Below are positions 1 through 11,960 of a stretch of DNA of 64,000 bases, one piece after another. Origin of the DNA: Loripinus fragilis. Lineage: Eukaryota > Mollusca > Bivalvia > Lucinida > Lucinidae. The stretch spans positions 32,718,690 to 32,782,689 of the forward strand of contig OZ026530.1 of the NCBI GenBank assembly GCA_964019695.1. The letters are read 5' to 3'. A program made the position numbers and the translations under genes. Each line of letters begins with the position of its first letter. Positions within the stretch are counted from its first letter, which is position 1. The notes under the pieces were generated by a model. The model had not been told where the DNA came from. It made no database searches and worked only from the letters and a program-made list of their open reading frames with translations.

Positions 1-424
1 CTTTGCAGCTGTGAATCAAATTTATGTCGTTTTGAAGGCTATGAACGGTTGCAAAATCTAAAGAATTTAAAGGCTTGCTTCGAAAATGTAAATATATGTA
101 CGTACTGACTAAACTAAAACTTTTATAAAATACTTGTATGTATTCAATGAATGAAACATGTACTATTTTATTATAATTTGAGCAGTATATATTATCCCTA
201 AGAAGTGCTAACGTGTGGAGATTCTTCGCGATATAGCAGACTTGTTTTAAGGCTACCAGAAGGATATTAGACACACCCTACCGCTTAGTACTAACCACAA
301 CTTTACAATGTTGGTTTAGGCTCTGACCAGGATAGTTTATTTGTTGGTATAAGTGATTATATTATTGTCCATATTCATAAAACCACTCACATAAAGAAGG
401 CAATCATCTAACCTACTTTGACCT
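1..424. other. Unannotated AT-rich sequence
   Basis: No gene, repeat family or structured element recognised. Confidence 0.5.
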
Positions 425-639
425 TTAACCCTTAAAGCGCCATCTACAACTTGCAGCAGACGACAATTTCCTTTTTTGCTGCTTTTTCAAAAATAACGAA
501 TAAGGCATGCTATTTTATGAGAATCGTCTGCTGGCAGACGATTCTCATGAAATATCATACCTTATTTTTGTCGAAAATTGGGAAAAATGTCCCAAAATTT
601 GTCGTCTGATGCAGTTGTGATTGGCGCTTTAAGGGTTAA
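425..639. mobile_element. piggyBac-like MITE with TTAA ends
   Basis: Ends TTAACCCTTAAAGCGCCA and TGGCGCTTTAAGGGTTAA are exact inverted repeats with TTAA at both tips. That is the target and terminal style of piggyBac elements. The centre is a second palindrome (GAGAATCGTCTGCTGGCAGACGATTCTC, positions about 521-548). No ORF, so non-autonomous. Confidence 0.7.
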
Positions 640-811
640 ATTTCACAGATAAGACCATCTTCAATAAATAATCATTTGAATTTTTACAAGGGTGTATAGC
701 TTTTGATGGCATTCTTTTGTATTGAAATAAGGCCAAACAAAAATAAATATCTTTCTGGCATCCGGACTTAGGTGTTCACCCGCGGAAAATGTACAAAAAA
801 CGAGACCTGTG

Positions 812-1135
812 CAAAGTTTTGATACCAATTTCTCACATGGGAAGATTTGATACCAATTTTCACAGATGTGAAGATTTGGTACTGATTCCTCACACGTATG
901 AGGATTTAGTACCGATTCTTTATAATATGAAAATTTGGTACCAATTCTTCAAATCTTACCAGTTTTTCACACGTTACAAACTATAGTCATGTGAAATTTG
1001 AGCAGACATTTTACAGCCCAAAAATTATCGAAATCGACCGTATGAAATTTCACATTTTCCAAAAGTGACGTGTTGGTACCATTTCTTCACATGGTGTGAA
1101 AGTAACGAAGTGTGAAATTTGCGGTTCAACAAAGC
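812..1135. repeat. Self-complementary short-unit repeat (GGTACC/TTCACA), copy 1
   Basis: Iterated units of about 35 bp built on TGTGAAxATTTGGTACCAATTCTTCACA-like sequence, each nearly its own reverse complement. The last 125 bp match 17030-17150 closely. The 65-residue open frame here is a by-product of the repeat. Confidence 0.6.
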
Positions 1136-1170
1136 TATGACCGTTTAAATGTGTTCTTATATTTAGGATA

Positions 1171-1413
1171 TATGAGCCGCGACATGAGATTTCCAACAAT
1201 GTGGTATATGCGACCAGCAAAGGCTCAGACCAGCCTGCGCATACGCGCAGACTGATCAGAGCCTTTGTTAGTCGCTTAAATAATCTATGACTGTTAAGCT
1301 ATTGACCGAACATAGTTTGGAGTTTCTAAGCTTAAAATGAGGCTGCATAGGCTCATCTGAGTCTACACTTGTCAAAACGCCACATTGTTGGAAATAACAT
1401 GTAGCGGCTCATA
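1171..1413. mobile_element. MITE family B (TATGAGCC ends), copy 1
   Basis: Inverted ends TATGAGCCGCGACATGAG and the matching CATGTAGCGGCTCATATA, followed inside by CCAACAATGTGG. The interior has a CAGCAAAGGCTC...GAGCCTTTG arm pair around a GCGCATACGCGC core. Three more copies occur in the window. Confidence 0.65.
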
Positions 1414-1720
1414 TACGGTGTCGTCATTGTTTTCTCGCATCGCTTGGCAGAATAGTGTGACTCACTCACTGCACCTGCTTTATTTTTTTGAGAAACCCAC
1501 CCGAATCGTAATATCTTCATTGTTGGCACATGGATTTGTGTTTGGCTGGTTAGTAATGAAAGTCTCTCTCTATCTCTGTCTGTCTTTCTGTCTGTCTGTA
1601 TTATTTGAAAGCTAGCAACCGGGGTGTCTCTGTTCGCGCTCGTCTTTATATTCATATACATGTATGCACCGTAAGTTATTCAGATGGGCTCGTCTATCAC
1701 AAAATTACTATCTTTATATA

Positions 1721-1922
1721 GGGAGCGCAGTGGATCAGTTGAGGAGTGCTTGACTCGAGACCGAGGGGTCGCGGGTTCGAGCCGCACCGGCGTCATTGCG
1801 TTGTGTACTTGAGCAAAACATTAATCCTAGCTTGGTACTGGTTCAACCCAGGAAGTTACGTCCCTACATAACCTGACAACTGAAAGATTGTTGATGGGAC
1901 GTAAGGAATCAAATCAAACAAA
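1721..1922 (+). mobile_element. tRNA-derived SINE, copy 1
   Basis: A tRNA-like head with box A-like TGGATCAGTTGAGG and box B GGTTCGAGCC (1773-1782) is followed by a conserved body that includes 'TTGATGGGACGTAA' and a 'AATCAAACA' tail. The head does not fold into a full cloverleaf with matched acceptor stem, so it is not called as a tRNA gene. Reverse-oriented relatives occur at 3906, 10552 and 19017. Confidence 0.65.
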
Positions 1923-2799
1923 CTATGTTTATGTCACTCGTCCATGACTCCTGTGAGCATGGAAATTCAAATGCCCATAAAACCTTAAATACGTATGAAA
2001 AGCTTTCAAACTTTTCTTGCATTTCATCGTACTAATGAATGGTATGCTGTCAATATTTTAATATCTACATGATCTATGAGCATTCTATGCTTAATTGAGC
2101 TGAGAATGAAAAAAAAGTTTTATTACCTCGATATGTGGGGGTAGGGGTAAATTTTGCTATCCTGAAAGTAAATTAATCTGGTGACCCCCATCGGCTCCCA
2201 TTCCCTCATACATATACATACACATGCGAAGAGGAAGGAATGCTGGTGTTTGTCTTAGCAGTTTATATTACACGACAGTCACGTGCTTTTTATATACATT
2301 GTAAAACGTAACTGTAAAAGTAAATATAGCTTTGTGTCACATTTGGTGGCAGCTAAGTTACCACTGGTGTCGGTGTAGCATTTTTACTGCGTTATTGCAC
2401 CTTTGAGTGAAATTTCAATGCTTTACATCACATATCTCACAATATACATAGGGCACATCCATGCTGGTGCAATAAGAACGTTATTGTATGGTTGTGCGTA
2501 TGTACGGGAAGATAATCCACGAGCTTTACAATAACTTATACTTAAAATATATTTTCTATTTTTTTGTATTGATCTGAAAAATAACTACAACAATAACATA
2601 GCATAACATTAACTTATTAAGCATTAAACATAGAGAGTATGAGTATAGCTTGCATTCAATTTAACAAAGACAATTAATCTACCCAAAATTCATGTATACT
2701 TTGTACGCATATGGATGCATTTCAAATTTATAGATGTTGCATGAAATCTTAGTAACATGCACATCACATATGTAGGAATGATTAACATGAGCATTGGCG

Positions 2800-3645
2800 T
2801 TCATCTTCACAAGCAAAGGGTACTAAACTCCAGCTGATAAGTTTTTAGACTTAATCTTTCGCAATAACTTCAATTTTAGCAAAATGTGTTCGCGATGAAA
2901 ATTATTCAGGAACATCTCCGCCAACTTCTCCAAATGGTTATAGCATCGTAGATGCTGCAGGGTCCTCTGTGCTTAGATGCACTCTTTGAACATTTTAAGC
3001 GAAGCGCAAATAAACTAAGTCCAAGATGTCAGTCAAAAAGTTACATTGCACCGCCCTAATTCAATTACTAAAGCGATGGATGGCTTGTTCAAATATAATA
3101 GAAATCGCGCCTGATTCGCTCGTGCGTTAAACTAGTAGGGTCATCTCAAAATCGTTCATTTCATAGCACGTGCATAAGAGAAAAAATGCACGTCTAGAGA
3201 TGACCCAGCCTTTGTCTATACAAAAGCGTGCCTCAAGTTGATTCTGCAAATGCACGGTAAATTTTAAGTATGATGTTATGCACAGCTTTTGAAGAATATG
3301 CACCGCTTCCGAATATTTTTTGAAAACACCCCTTTCTGTCACGCCTATACGAATTATACTTGTCACTAAAAGACTTAGAAATTAAAGACGAATTCAAATT
3401 ATTGCAAAATCTTCATCTATATACACAAAAATATGTTTGCGCCACAAGCACAAGACCTTTTGAAGAAGTTGGCAGAAATTCTCCTCTACAACTTTCATCG
3501 CGAACACATTTTGTTAAAATTGAAGACAAAAAAGTTATTGCGAAAAATTAAGTCTAAAACGTCTTATCAGCTGGAGTTTAAGTCCTCTTCGTTTCATACG
3601 CGTATGAAACGAAGAGGACTTAGTACCATTGGCTTGCGAATATGC
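2800..3645. mobile_element. Inverted-repeat element with a perfect 44-bp palindrome in one arm
   Basis: Positions about 2800-2950 are the reverse complement, with drift, of about 3440-3645. Shared landmarks are CTCCAGCTGATAAG, TTAGACTTAAT, TCGCAATAACTT and AAAATGTGTTCGCGATGAAA. Within the right arm, 3579-3622 is a perfect palindrome centred between 3600 and 3601. No transposase is visible; the small ORFs at 3127-3762 cross the arms and are not genes. Confidence 0.55.
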
Positions 3646-3738
3646 ATTGGAGTTATGCTGGCCTCAATTTATTGCAGCTATTGTTTGATTTCATCAAAAA
3701 AGGAGGCAGCTGCTGAACTACTGTCCTGCCAGCCAAGC

Positions 3739-3771
3739 GTATTAATCCTATCCTGTGGATAGGATTAATAC
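3739..3771. repeat. Perfect 15-bp hairpin
   Basis: GTATTAATCCTATCC and its exact reverse complement are separated by TGT. No U-tract follows, and its role is unknown. Confidence 0.6.
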
Positions 3772-3905
3772 ACAAGCGATCTATCGATTCGCGTTAGTTC
3801 AAGTTGAGTGTACAAGTTAATGTTTAACTTAACAATTGTAAACAAAATATTACGTCACTGTCACTCTTGGTTGGCACGACAGTACCACCTATTTTAAGAT
3901 TATTT

Positions 3906-4090
3906 TGTTTGATTTGATTCTTTACGCCCCAGTTAATAATTTTTCAGTCATGTCGGGACGGGTCCGTCTGAGTTGAAACTTGAACCAGTATTAAGCAAGG
4001 ATTAATGTGTCTTGCTCAGACACAACGCAGTGACTCTGGTGAGGCTCAAGCCAGCAATCCCTCGGCCTCGAGTCTGAGTTACTGCGCTTA
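3906..4090 (-). mobile_element. tRNA-derived SINE, copy 2
   Basis: Reverse-oriented and more degraded relative of the element at 1721. The order TTGATTTGATTCTTTACGCC, TTTTCAGTCATG, ATTAATG, CTCGAGTC is shared. Confidence 0.6.
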
Positions 4091-4166
4091 TTCTATTTTG
4101 GTGTTGGTGGTTTTAAACTGTTTTATTTTCCAAGTGCATAGTGCCTTACTAATATTCAATTGAAAG

Positions 4167-4362
4167 TACAGTAAACCCTATCTTAAGCGGCCACTCAAAA
4201 ACACATCAAAAAGTGGGTACCAATACCGAGTATCGCTTAATGCAGGTCAAAAGTATTGCAGAATGCATTCTGCATACTTTCGACCTTCATAAAGCTACCA
4301 TTTTCCATTAAGACCATTGTAATGTCTATTTTAAGTGGCCACTTAAGACATGTTTTTCTGTA
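4167..4362. mobile_element. MITE family A (TACAGTAAAACCT ends), copy 1
   Basis: Ends tacagtaaaccctatcttaa and ttaagacatgtttttctgta form an imperfect TIR with TA at each tip, in keeping with a TA target site. The centre is an inner hairpin with TTGCAGAATGCATTCTGCATAC. Other copies: 6003, 13642 and 20950. Confidence 0.65.
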
Positions 4363-4813
4363 CGTTGTTTAGCCGTGCTTTAGTATAACAAAGTCTTAAG
4401 TATAGTTAGCCAGTCAACAAACTACTTATCAATATTTTTATTTCGCCACAATTTATCAAATTTTCGCACTTGATTTGCGATTGGTTTCGACAAACTTTTA
4501 AAATCGATAGCGTGCAAAGTGATTTAATTTAATTGCCCCTTATCGAACAAAAATACACATATATCGTCAAAGGTTGGGTTTTCGATCAAAGTAATTTATC
4601 TTAAACTTCCTTTCGGCATTACACGAATAATTCAAGTTGAAATTAAAAATGTAAATCGTTGACTTTTTAAACACATAATACAGGATTTTGACGTCATACG
4701 TATAATCGTGTGAATACTTTTGTTACAGGGATTAGGAAATAAATTAAGGTAATGGGCAAGAACAGGCTTTTTAGGTAATTAATGAAATTAAAGTTTACAA
4801 TGCTCAAAGTGCA

Positions 4814-5300
4814 AATGCATGCTGGTGCAATAAAAAAGTTATCGTACCGTTTAGGTGTCTGTACGTTAGATAATCCGATCGGTTGAGCTCGTGGAGTATC
4901 TTCGCTCAGACGCACAAACCATACCATGCGCGGATCCAGAGAGTTTTGACAGAGGTCAAACTCTGACAACATGTTTGTTTTTGTTATATTTTGTTTGTGA
5001 TGTGGGGAGAGAGGATCCAAATACCCCTAACAGCGGGCCACCATTGGCCCGCCAGCGAAACGTCATTTACGTGGCGTTTCGCTGTTGGACCGATGATGGC
5101 ACAACGTTGAATGTTGGCTTGATTTTTCAGGGGATCTGGGCCAGAATTGCTAAGAAACCCTATAGCTTTGTGATTTTTCAGGTGGGGTCCGGACCCTCTG
5201 TATCCGCGAATGAATATAATAACTTTTACCGGTCACAGTATCAGTAAACAGCGAAGGTTCACGCGAGCCTGTTTTACTACTCATGTTTATAAGAACCTTC
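4814..5300. repeat. Cluster of palindromic repeats
   Basis: Begins with a 'GCTGGTGCAATAA...GATAATCC' segment also present at about 2462-2520. Then comes an imperfect inverted pair, CGCGGATCCAGAGAG (about 4928) and CTCTGTATCCGCG (about 5197). Inside are two hairpins, GCGGGCCACCATTGGCCCGC and CAGCGAAACG...CGTTTCGCTG. AACAGCGAAGGTTC and GAACCTTCGCTG bracket 5248-5303. No credible gene; the open frames follow the palindromes. Confidence 0.45.
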
Positions 5301-5820
5301 GCTGATTGCATACACGCAGTATGGCAGATGATGATGCAAAACTCCAGGCCCCAGGTTATAAAACTTTTTCATGACCAATTCAGCTGATCACAAACTTATC
5401 CTGCTCTTTGTTAGCATTTTAGCATTTAATAGCATAATAAGTAGCATATCTGAGAGACTTAATGCAAAACACTTCTTCACTTTTTGATATTTAAGTTTTT
5501 ATGAGCAGTTTAAATTTCATGCTCAATTGAGTTAAGAATGGAAAAAAGTTTGCCTACAGCTGACATTTGCAGTGATTTCTCATTTAATACTTTATGTATT
5601 CTGAGAAAATAAAGTTGAGTTGAGTTGAGTTTTAATGTGAACAAAATGCATTTTCCCAAATGGACAGTGTCGCAAGAAACCCTGTCTTCGGGTTTCCGAC
5701 AAAATGATATTCACACCAGCTTGTTTAGCTACAGATAGAAGCTAGAACATTGAAATTTTGTTCATAGCAAGTCTAGGTGTGATATGTGTGTCCAGCAAAG
5801 ACTCAGACCAGCCTGCGCAT

Positions 5821-6002
5821 AATAGTCCATTTCCATTTTAAGAGTTTTGGGGTGTAGTTTTCATTTTGATTAAATTTTGATAGAACTTTATGTAAGCATG
5901 AATGGAGATCCTGATCAGACGCCGCGATCCGCAGCGTCTGATCGAAGTCTATATTGTGTGTCCATGTCCCATAAAAAGGTCGCTAGGCTTATATGGGTTT
6001 AG
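5821..6002. mobile_element. Truncated piggyBac-like MITE C
   Basis: Matches the right-hand three quarters of the element at 17653-17887: GTCCATTTCCATTTTAAG, then a GATCAGACGCCGC...GCGTCTGATC hairpin, then GGCTTATATGGGTTTA. The left end is missing, and MITE A copy 2 abuts it directly at 6003. Confidence 0.55.
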
Positions 6003-6211
6003 TACAGTGAAAACTGTATTAAGCGGTCACTCAAAAACAGACAAAACAAAGGTCTTAAAGCCATGTGGTAGCTTAATGCAGGTCGAAATTATTGCAGAAT
6101 GCTACCCTTGGAGCATTCTGCAATACTTTTGACCTGCGTAAAGCGATTATTGGTCTTGAAAACCCTTATTTGGTGTTTTTAGAGTGGTCGTTTAAGACAG
6201 GTTTCACTATA
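6003..6211. mobile_element. MITE family A, copy 2
   Basis: Ends TACAGTGAAAACTGTATTAA and TTTAAGACAGGTTTCACTATA, with an inner hairpin around GCAGAATGCTACCC...GGAGCATTCTGC. Lies about 170 bp upstream of the channel start codon, in the probable promoter or 5' UTR region. A GTT/GCT-rich microsatellite follows at 6214-6253. Confidence 0.65.
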
Positions 6212-6383
6212 TGTTAGCTATTGCTGTTGTTGCTGCTGTTGTTGTTGTTGTTATATTATCGCTAACCTAGGTTTACTCTCATTCATTTATTCAAAACTTA
6301 AAAGGTGCGATGCTGGTGCATGCTGGTTAACTGGTCCAATGTTAAGACACCTCAAGGTCCGATGAAGTAAGAAGATAAGAACA

Positions 6384-6587
6384 ATGGAACCGCAGTTGGA
6401 CCCGCCCCCTGGCGACCACCAGGAGGAGATAGTTGTGTTCAACATCGGAGGGGAAATATTCGAGACGTTCCGAAAGACACTAAGGAAAGGCAACTCTAGT
6501 GTGTTGTGTGATGATAGGTTTCTGAGAAAGTATTACAGACAGAAAGGGGGCGTATATTTCTTCGACAGAGATCCAGATATATTCAGA
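6384..6587 (+). CDS. Kv3/Shaw-type voltage-gated K+ channel, exon 1 (N-terminal half of T1 domain)
   Basis: This exon encodes residues 1-68 of a 502-residue channel. The T1 (BTB-like) tetramerisation domain starts near residue 16, with IVVFNIGGEIFETF matching the conserved 'NVGG' strand of Kv channels. It continues to FFDRDPDIFR, which corresponds to the Kv3 'FFDRHPGVF' segment. The start at 6384 is supported by a good context (acaATGg) and by an in-frame TGA at 6363-6365 just upstream. The exon ends in phase 0 at ttcaga|gttagt. Reading on past 6587 loses similarity and reaches a stop at about 6668, so the longer open frame is not exonic there. T1 governs which subunits co-assemble. The 5' UTR and promoter are not defined; a (TTG)-rich stretch and a MITE lie within 400 bp upstream. 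The Kv identification is very secure, the Shaw subfamily likely. Confidence 0.92.
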
Positions 6588-6673
6588 GTTAGTATCCTTG
6601 GGTCCACCATTGCAATGCATCCCAAGTGGTTCACTCGCTATGCTCGTCCCCACTTAATTCTTTCATAGTTGTA

Positions 6674-7574
6674 ATATATCACGCTAGAGAACCACTGTAC
6701 TCGAACAGAGCAGTCATCGCGAAGTGGTTGCAAGCGACGAGTGCACAAAGTAGTGTACCCGATTGTTAAAAAGGGTAATATTTTGCCCATTTTTTACTTC
6801 TGAAAATATTCATCGCAAATTATTATCACATATACAATGTAAATCCAGCTGTGTATCTTCTTAACATTTTTTTGTGGTTTGAGTGATAGTCGCTGCAGCG
6901 CCAGATTTATGCCAAAATGTGAATTTTCCTGAAAGATAGGATGAAATAAATTTTTGCTTCTGTTCTGAAATTTATACTTACTTTCGATAAAATGCAAAAT
7001 CCCTGTCCTTTAATGTGCACAACGTTTAAAATCTGAGGATAAAGCATTTTGAAAGTTCTTCATGCTTTTTATACTGTACGCATAGTTCTGTATCGAGTGT
7101 TTAAATAATATCAATATGTTGCAGTCAACGACCCGACTACTGGGCCAGAACACCCGATATACAGAACTTTGCGTACAGTATGAGCAGCTTGAAAAACATT
7201 CAAAATGCTCCAGCCTCAGATTTTGAACTTTTTCACATTAAAGTACTGTTATTTTGCATTTTAGCTAAAGCAAACTGAGCTTCCAGAACATAAGCAAAAT
7301 TTTCTTTTGTCCTCTTTTTTCAGGAAAAATCGCATTTTTGGCATAACTCTGGCGCTGTAGTGACTAATACTCAATCCACCAAAAATGTTATAGAGCAGAT
7401 ACACAGCTGGAATTTATAAGTGACAATAATTCGCGATGAACATTTTCAGAAGTAAAAATTGACCAAAATATCACCCTTTTTAACAGCTAGGTACACTATT
7501 TTGTGCACTCGTCGAATGCAACCACCACGCGATGACTGCACTGTTAGAGTACAGTGGTTCTCTAGCGTGTATAT
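6674..7574. mobile_element. 900-bp fold-back (long inverted repeat) element
   Basis: The two halves are diverged reverse complements over almost the whole length, meeting near 7125. Outer tips are CACGCTAGAGAACCACTGTA and TACAGTGGTTCTCTAGCGTG. Inner landmarks include GTGCACAAAGTAGTGTAC against GTACACTATTTTGTGCAC and TACTGTACGCATAGTTCTGTAT against ATACAGAACTTTGCGTACAGTA. No ORF of note. It begins 87 bp after the exon 1 donor. Confidence 0.75.
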
Positions 7575-7618
7575 GACCTATAACCTATACTTAATATTAA
7601 GAAACTAAATGTACCTAA

Positions 7619-8020
<402 letters not shown>

Positions 8021-8629
8021 TCTTAACATCACAATGACATCCTTAACTATATACATTTCACGGAGCCAAGCAATTTATAAAACGTTTAAAATGATGTTGA
8101 AATATCAATACTTACTAATACTTAACATTAAGGATGCATTGTAATTTCGTGCCCTGGTTTTTACCCTTTATGAACTAATGGAGTCATCCCTCTGACTTGA
8201 TACAATATATTTGCGATGGTTAATTGTCACGGGCTATAATCGCCAAATAGAATTTTATGTTTTTCTCTAAACTTGAGTCGGTCTCCGTTTTGTCCTAGCA
8301 AACAGTGTAGACCCTTGATGGAAATGCCGCATGAAGCGGCATTTCATCACAGCTTCACCGTTTGCCAAAGTACACATTATGGAGTCGCCAGTATGTAAAT
8401 GGTTAAGGTTGACGCACTTGGCCTCTGGCCCCTATATTGTTAGCAAAAGAAGTCAAAATAATGATCAATTTTGACCATGATACTTGTCGCACCCTATTGA
8501 CGCGCATGCACATTTATCCATAAAGTCCGGATATTTACCTTGAGCAGGGATAGATCTGAAGAGTCTGGGTGGACACACAGCCTCGTCCGACATTTCGCTT
8601 GATCCTATGTGATGCGTATTCAAATCGCA

Positions 8630-8832
8630 TTTGAGTCGCGACATGTGGCGTTTTGATCATTAGCCTGTGCAGCCTCCTTTTAAGCTTAGAAACTCCAAAT
8701 GCTGTTAGCTCAGTAGCTTGACAGTCATATAATATTCAAGCGACTAGCAAAGGCTCTGATCAGACAGCGCGTATGCGCAGGCTGATCTGAGCCTTTGCTG
8801 GTCGGACATACCGCATTGTCGCCGCTCATTTT
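8630..8832. mobile_element. MITE family B, copy 2
   Basis: TTGAGTCGCGACATGTGGCG at one end and GCCGCTCATTTTA at the other. The shared interior AGCCTCCTTTTAAGCTTAGA is followed by CAAAGGCTCTGATCAGAC...GATCTGAGCCTTTG around GCGTATGCGC. Confidence 0.6.
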
Positions 8833-9404
8833 ATATTTGCGGTTAGGAAAATAGATCTGTATCTTTTTGCGAGATATGTATCTTTTTGCGATATAGTTGG
8901 AATTTCTTTTAAAAAATTCATATCAATTTTTATCTTAACTGTAGGGCTCGACGGGTTGACCTTATATATTATCAGTTGTTTTTTTATATTCCCTTTGCGT
9001 GTATATTTTTGAAATTCCTCAAAATAGTTTAAATGATGTGAAGTTTAGTGAGAGACATACATCTTTTTTTCATAATGTAGTTTTGATGGTTAAGGCTATG
9101 CGTAGATAATGAGATGATATTTTTTTTCGTTTTTATGAGCATTTTTTGGCTATTATGACCCCTGCCCGTGCTTTTTATGACTTTGATGTGTTTTACTATG
9201 TCGTGCAGTAAACGACATTCAGTTAATCCCAGGCACTCCCAAAATTAATTTAAAAAATGTTCATATCAGTTGTTTTAGTTTTGATTACAATAAGGTCAAA
9301 GTTTGTGTAGTAGCCCCTTTCTAAAACAGATACAGGTACGTGCCAGAACATATCCTTTTCTTATTACACAACCAAAACACACGAGACGGTTCTTTTGAGC
9401 TCTG

Positions 9405-9520
9405 TTGAGCCGCAAATTTCACATTTCGCAAATTTCACACTGTGAAAAATTGGTACCAAGTCTTCACAGCACGTATAAATTGGTACCTATACGTCACATA
9501 TTTCATACCAATACTAGAAA
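9405..9520. repeat. GGTACC/TTCACA self-complementary repeat, copy 2
   Basis: Shares TTGAGCCGCAAATTTCACA, ACACTGTGAAAAATTGGTACC and CTTCACA with 812-1135 and 16862-17150, in the opposite orientation. Immediately left of it is ACGAGACGGTTCTTTTGAGC, which belongs to the hairpin family seen at 21551-22109. Confidence 0.55.
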
Positions 9521-9629
9521 AGAGCCCACGCAAGCGCGGAAATATTTCATGATTGTCAATTTACCTTTATTTTGCATTTAAAAAAGCTGAAACTTGTATC
9601 CCCCTTTCATGTGTGTTAATTTTTCACAG

Positions 9630-10025
9630 CTTTATGAAATCTGAAACTTGTATTGGCGATTCTAGTCGCCGAAATGACCATGGGCCCAAATAGGTATGGG
9701 CCGAAATGACCCGAAACCGGCGAGTTTTAATTTTTTTTACAAAAGCTGATACTTGTAAACATGATTATGCTTATATCTTCTCATCTTGAAAATCACTAAA
9801 AATCTTCAGCGAGGTGACTTTTACTATATTTGTTTTCCTCCAAACAATGCCAAAAATCGCTCAAATCCAGGTTCTTATTTCTGAACAATGCACTTTTTTA
9901 AACAGATTTTATTGATAGCGTCATTGCCTACTGCGTCAAGTGGTACGACCAAGCCTATCAATGTAAGCTGTTTAGCGACCTTGAAACTTAGGATTATTGA
10001 GCGTGAGTCAGAGAAAGGTGTCTTG
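9630..10025 (+). repeat. Intronic direct repeat, copy 1
   Basis: Blocks CCGAAATGACCATGGGCC, ACAAAAGCTGATACTTGTAAA, CTTCAGCGAGG and TTGATAGCGTCATTGCCTAC followed by GTGGTACGACCAAGCC recur in the same order at about 11670-11960. Confidence 0.6.
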
Positions 10026-10551
10026 AACTTTCATAACTCTAGTTGCCATCAATGGTAGTAATTAACTATTTTATAGAAGTTCTGTTTGTTTTGTTACTGT
10101 TTTGTGAGTCCCCCCCCCCCAAAAGTCTGTACTTGTTTAAAGCTAGTGTCAATTTAAGTTTATACTAAGGTCTGCTGATTATTATAGTTTAGTGTTGTGT
10201 TGGTTACTGGTACTGTCCAAAAATAGGGACAATGTCGGAAAAATTAGTCTGCAATTTTTTAAGTGGTAGCTGCCCAAACCAATAAATGAGTGGTTTTCAC
10301 ACTCAAAATGCAAAGAAATACAATATTTAAGGAAATTTTTGTATACCAAATTATCTTCTTCAAAGGCAAACCTGGAAATGTCGTTACTTTTCGTGGTTAA
10401 AAAACAAACTTTTTCTCCTTATTTTTCTTCCAACTTCTGATTGGGAATTTTACTGTGCCAATTGGGAAAAAGGAGGTGTTTCGCCTTTGGGAGTGGGGCC
10501 GAATTTCGCCCCCCAAAATGGCCTGAAAAGGAACACTGATGCCGAAATGGT

Positions 10552-10750
10552 TTGGATTGATTGGTGTTTTACGTCCCGGTAAACAATTTTTCAGTCATGT
10601 TGAGACGGAGCCACTTCTTCCTGGGTATTATTAGTACTTTGGGAAGGTGAAAGTGCCTTTCTCAAGGACACTACACAGCGGTCGTGGGGTTCGAACTCGG
10701 GGCCTCTAGGTCCCGAGTCCGACGCTCTACCACTGAGCCACCGCGCCTCC
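10552..10750 (-). mobile_element. tRNA-derived SINE, copy 3
   Basis: The best preserved reverse copy. TTGGTGTTTTACGTCCCGG starts its tail side; the head reads, on the minus strand, GGAGGCGCGGTGGCTCAGTG, with box B GGTTCGAAC-type sequence near 10689-10698. It sits between intronic repeats and has no matched acceptor stem. Confidence 0.65.
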
Positions 10751-10849
10751 ATATGCCGAAATACACTTCCCTTTTTACGACCATTATAGGCGAAACGGAG
10801 CGGTCTGGGGCGAAGTATTTCGCCGATTTGCCCTCAAACTGGAACCCTG

Positions 10850-11445
10850 CTTGTACCTGAAAGCTAACATATAAAATTTGGGTTTGATTGGCCCATCAAT
10901 TTCCGAGAAAAGCCAGTTTTAATTTTCATATACGTAAATGACCTTTAGCCAAGGTCAAGAAATGACCTCGGCCTTCAATACTCACAATTCTTCATTATTT
11001 CAGTTGGTTTCAGGTCAGAGGCTGAAATATTTGTGAAAAAATCAACAGCTTTCACTTTTTCCTGTAGAAAAGCCTAAGTTAACAAATTTGACCTTGTTGT
11101 AAAATTGGTCAAGGTCAACCGTAGGTCATCATTTGAACAAAGTATGATGGGCAGAGTCACCACTGCTACATACCAAGTTTCGTGGAAATTGGTTCACCGG
11201 TTCCGGGGAAGAAGATTTTTGAAGGGTTTTTACCATATATGGGCGTGGCGGCCATCTTGGTCATGTGACCCAGATGCAACAAACAAACTTTCGTTCCCCC
11301 TACCCAAAGAGGCTCCACATAAAATTTGTCTTTGATTGGTCAAATGGTTTCCGAGAAGAAGATGTTTGAAATTGTTGACGACAACGGACCATGGGCATCC
11401 TACCTATAAGCTGACATATGCTGCTAAGGTGAGCTAAAAACAAAT
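10850..11445 (+). repeat. Bivalve-type dispersed repeat with AAGGTCA motifs
   Basis: Phrases such as 'TTTGATTGGCCxATxAxTTTCCGAGAAxA', 'CCAAGTTTCGTGGAAATTGG' and an end with GACGACAACGGACC...AAGGTGAGCTAAAAA are typical of abundant bivalve repeats, an association from memory. The 76-residue frame at 11105 is inside it and is not a gene. Confidence 0.5.
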
Positions 11446-11669
11446 TCAACCTCAAGCCCTCACCAGTAGCTTGCACCTGACCGTTCTAAGGTGGTGATTT
11501 TGGTGTAGTTCTTACTTCGTTATTTGCATACCTGTCAACTTTTTGAAAAATTAAAGAGTGAGATTGCGCGCGACGCCCTTAAAATGGTTATTTTCTGCTC
11601 GCATTTACCGCGCGGACCAATTTTACCAAATTTTTTAGGAGTGAGATTTATTTTTTTCTAAGAACCAAA

Positions 11670-11960
11670 AAGGGATTATTGGGCCGAAATGACCATGGGC
11701 CGAAATGACCCGGAACCGACGATTTTTTTTTTATTTTCTTTTTACAAAAGCTGATACTTGTAAATGCGGTTATGTTTATTTCTTCTCGTCAAGAAAATCA
11801 CAGAAAAACTTCAGCGAGGCGCCTTTTACTAATAATATTTGATAGCGTCATTGCCTACCGTGATATAAGTGGTACGACCAAGCCAATCGATGTAAACAGT
11901 ACATTATGCGCAGCGACCTTGACACTTAGGATTATTAAGCGCGTGTCGAAGAAAGGTGTG
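11670..11960 (+). repeat. Intronic direct repeat, copy 2
   Basis: Same block order as 9630-10025, with about 80-85% identity by eye and internal deletions. The two copies flank the SINE and bivalve-type repeat at 10552-11445. Confidence 0.6.

Noticed and set aside
1721..1795. Possible tRNA gene
   Set aside because: Head of a SINE with three further copies in the window; no full cloverleaf.
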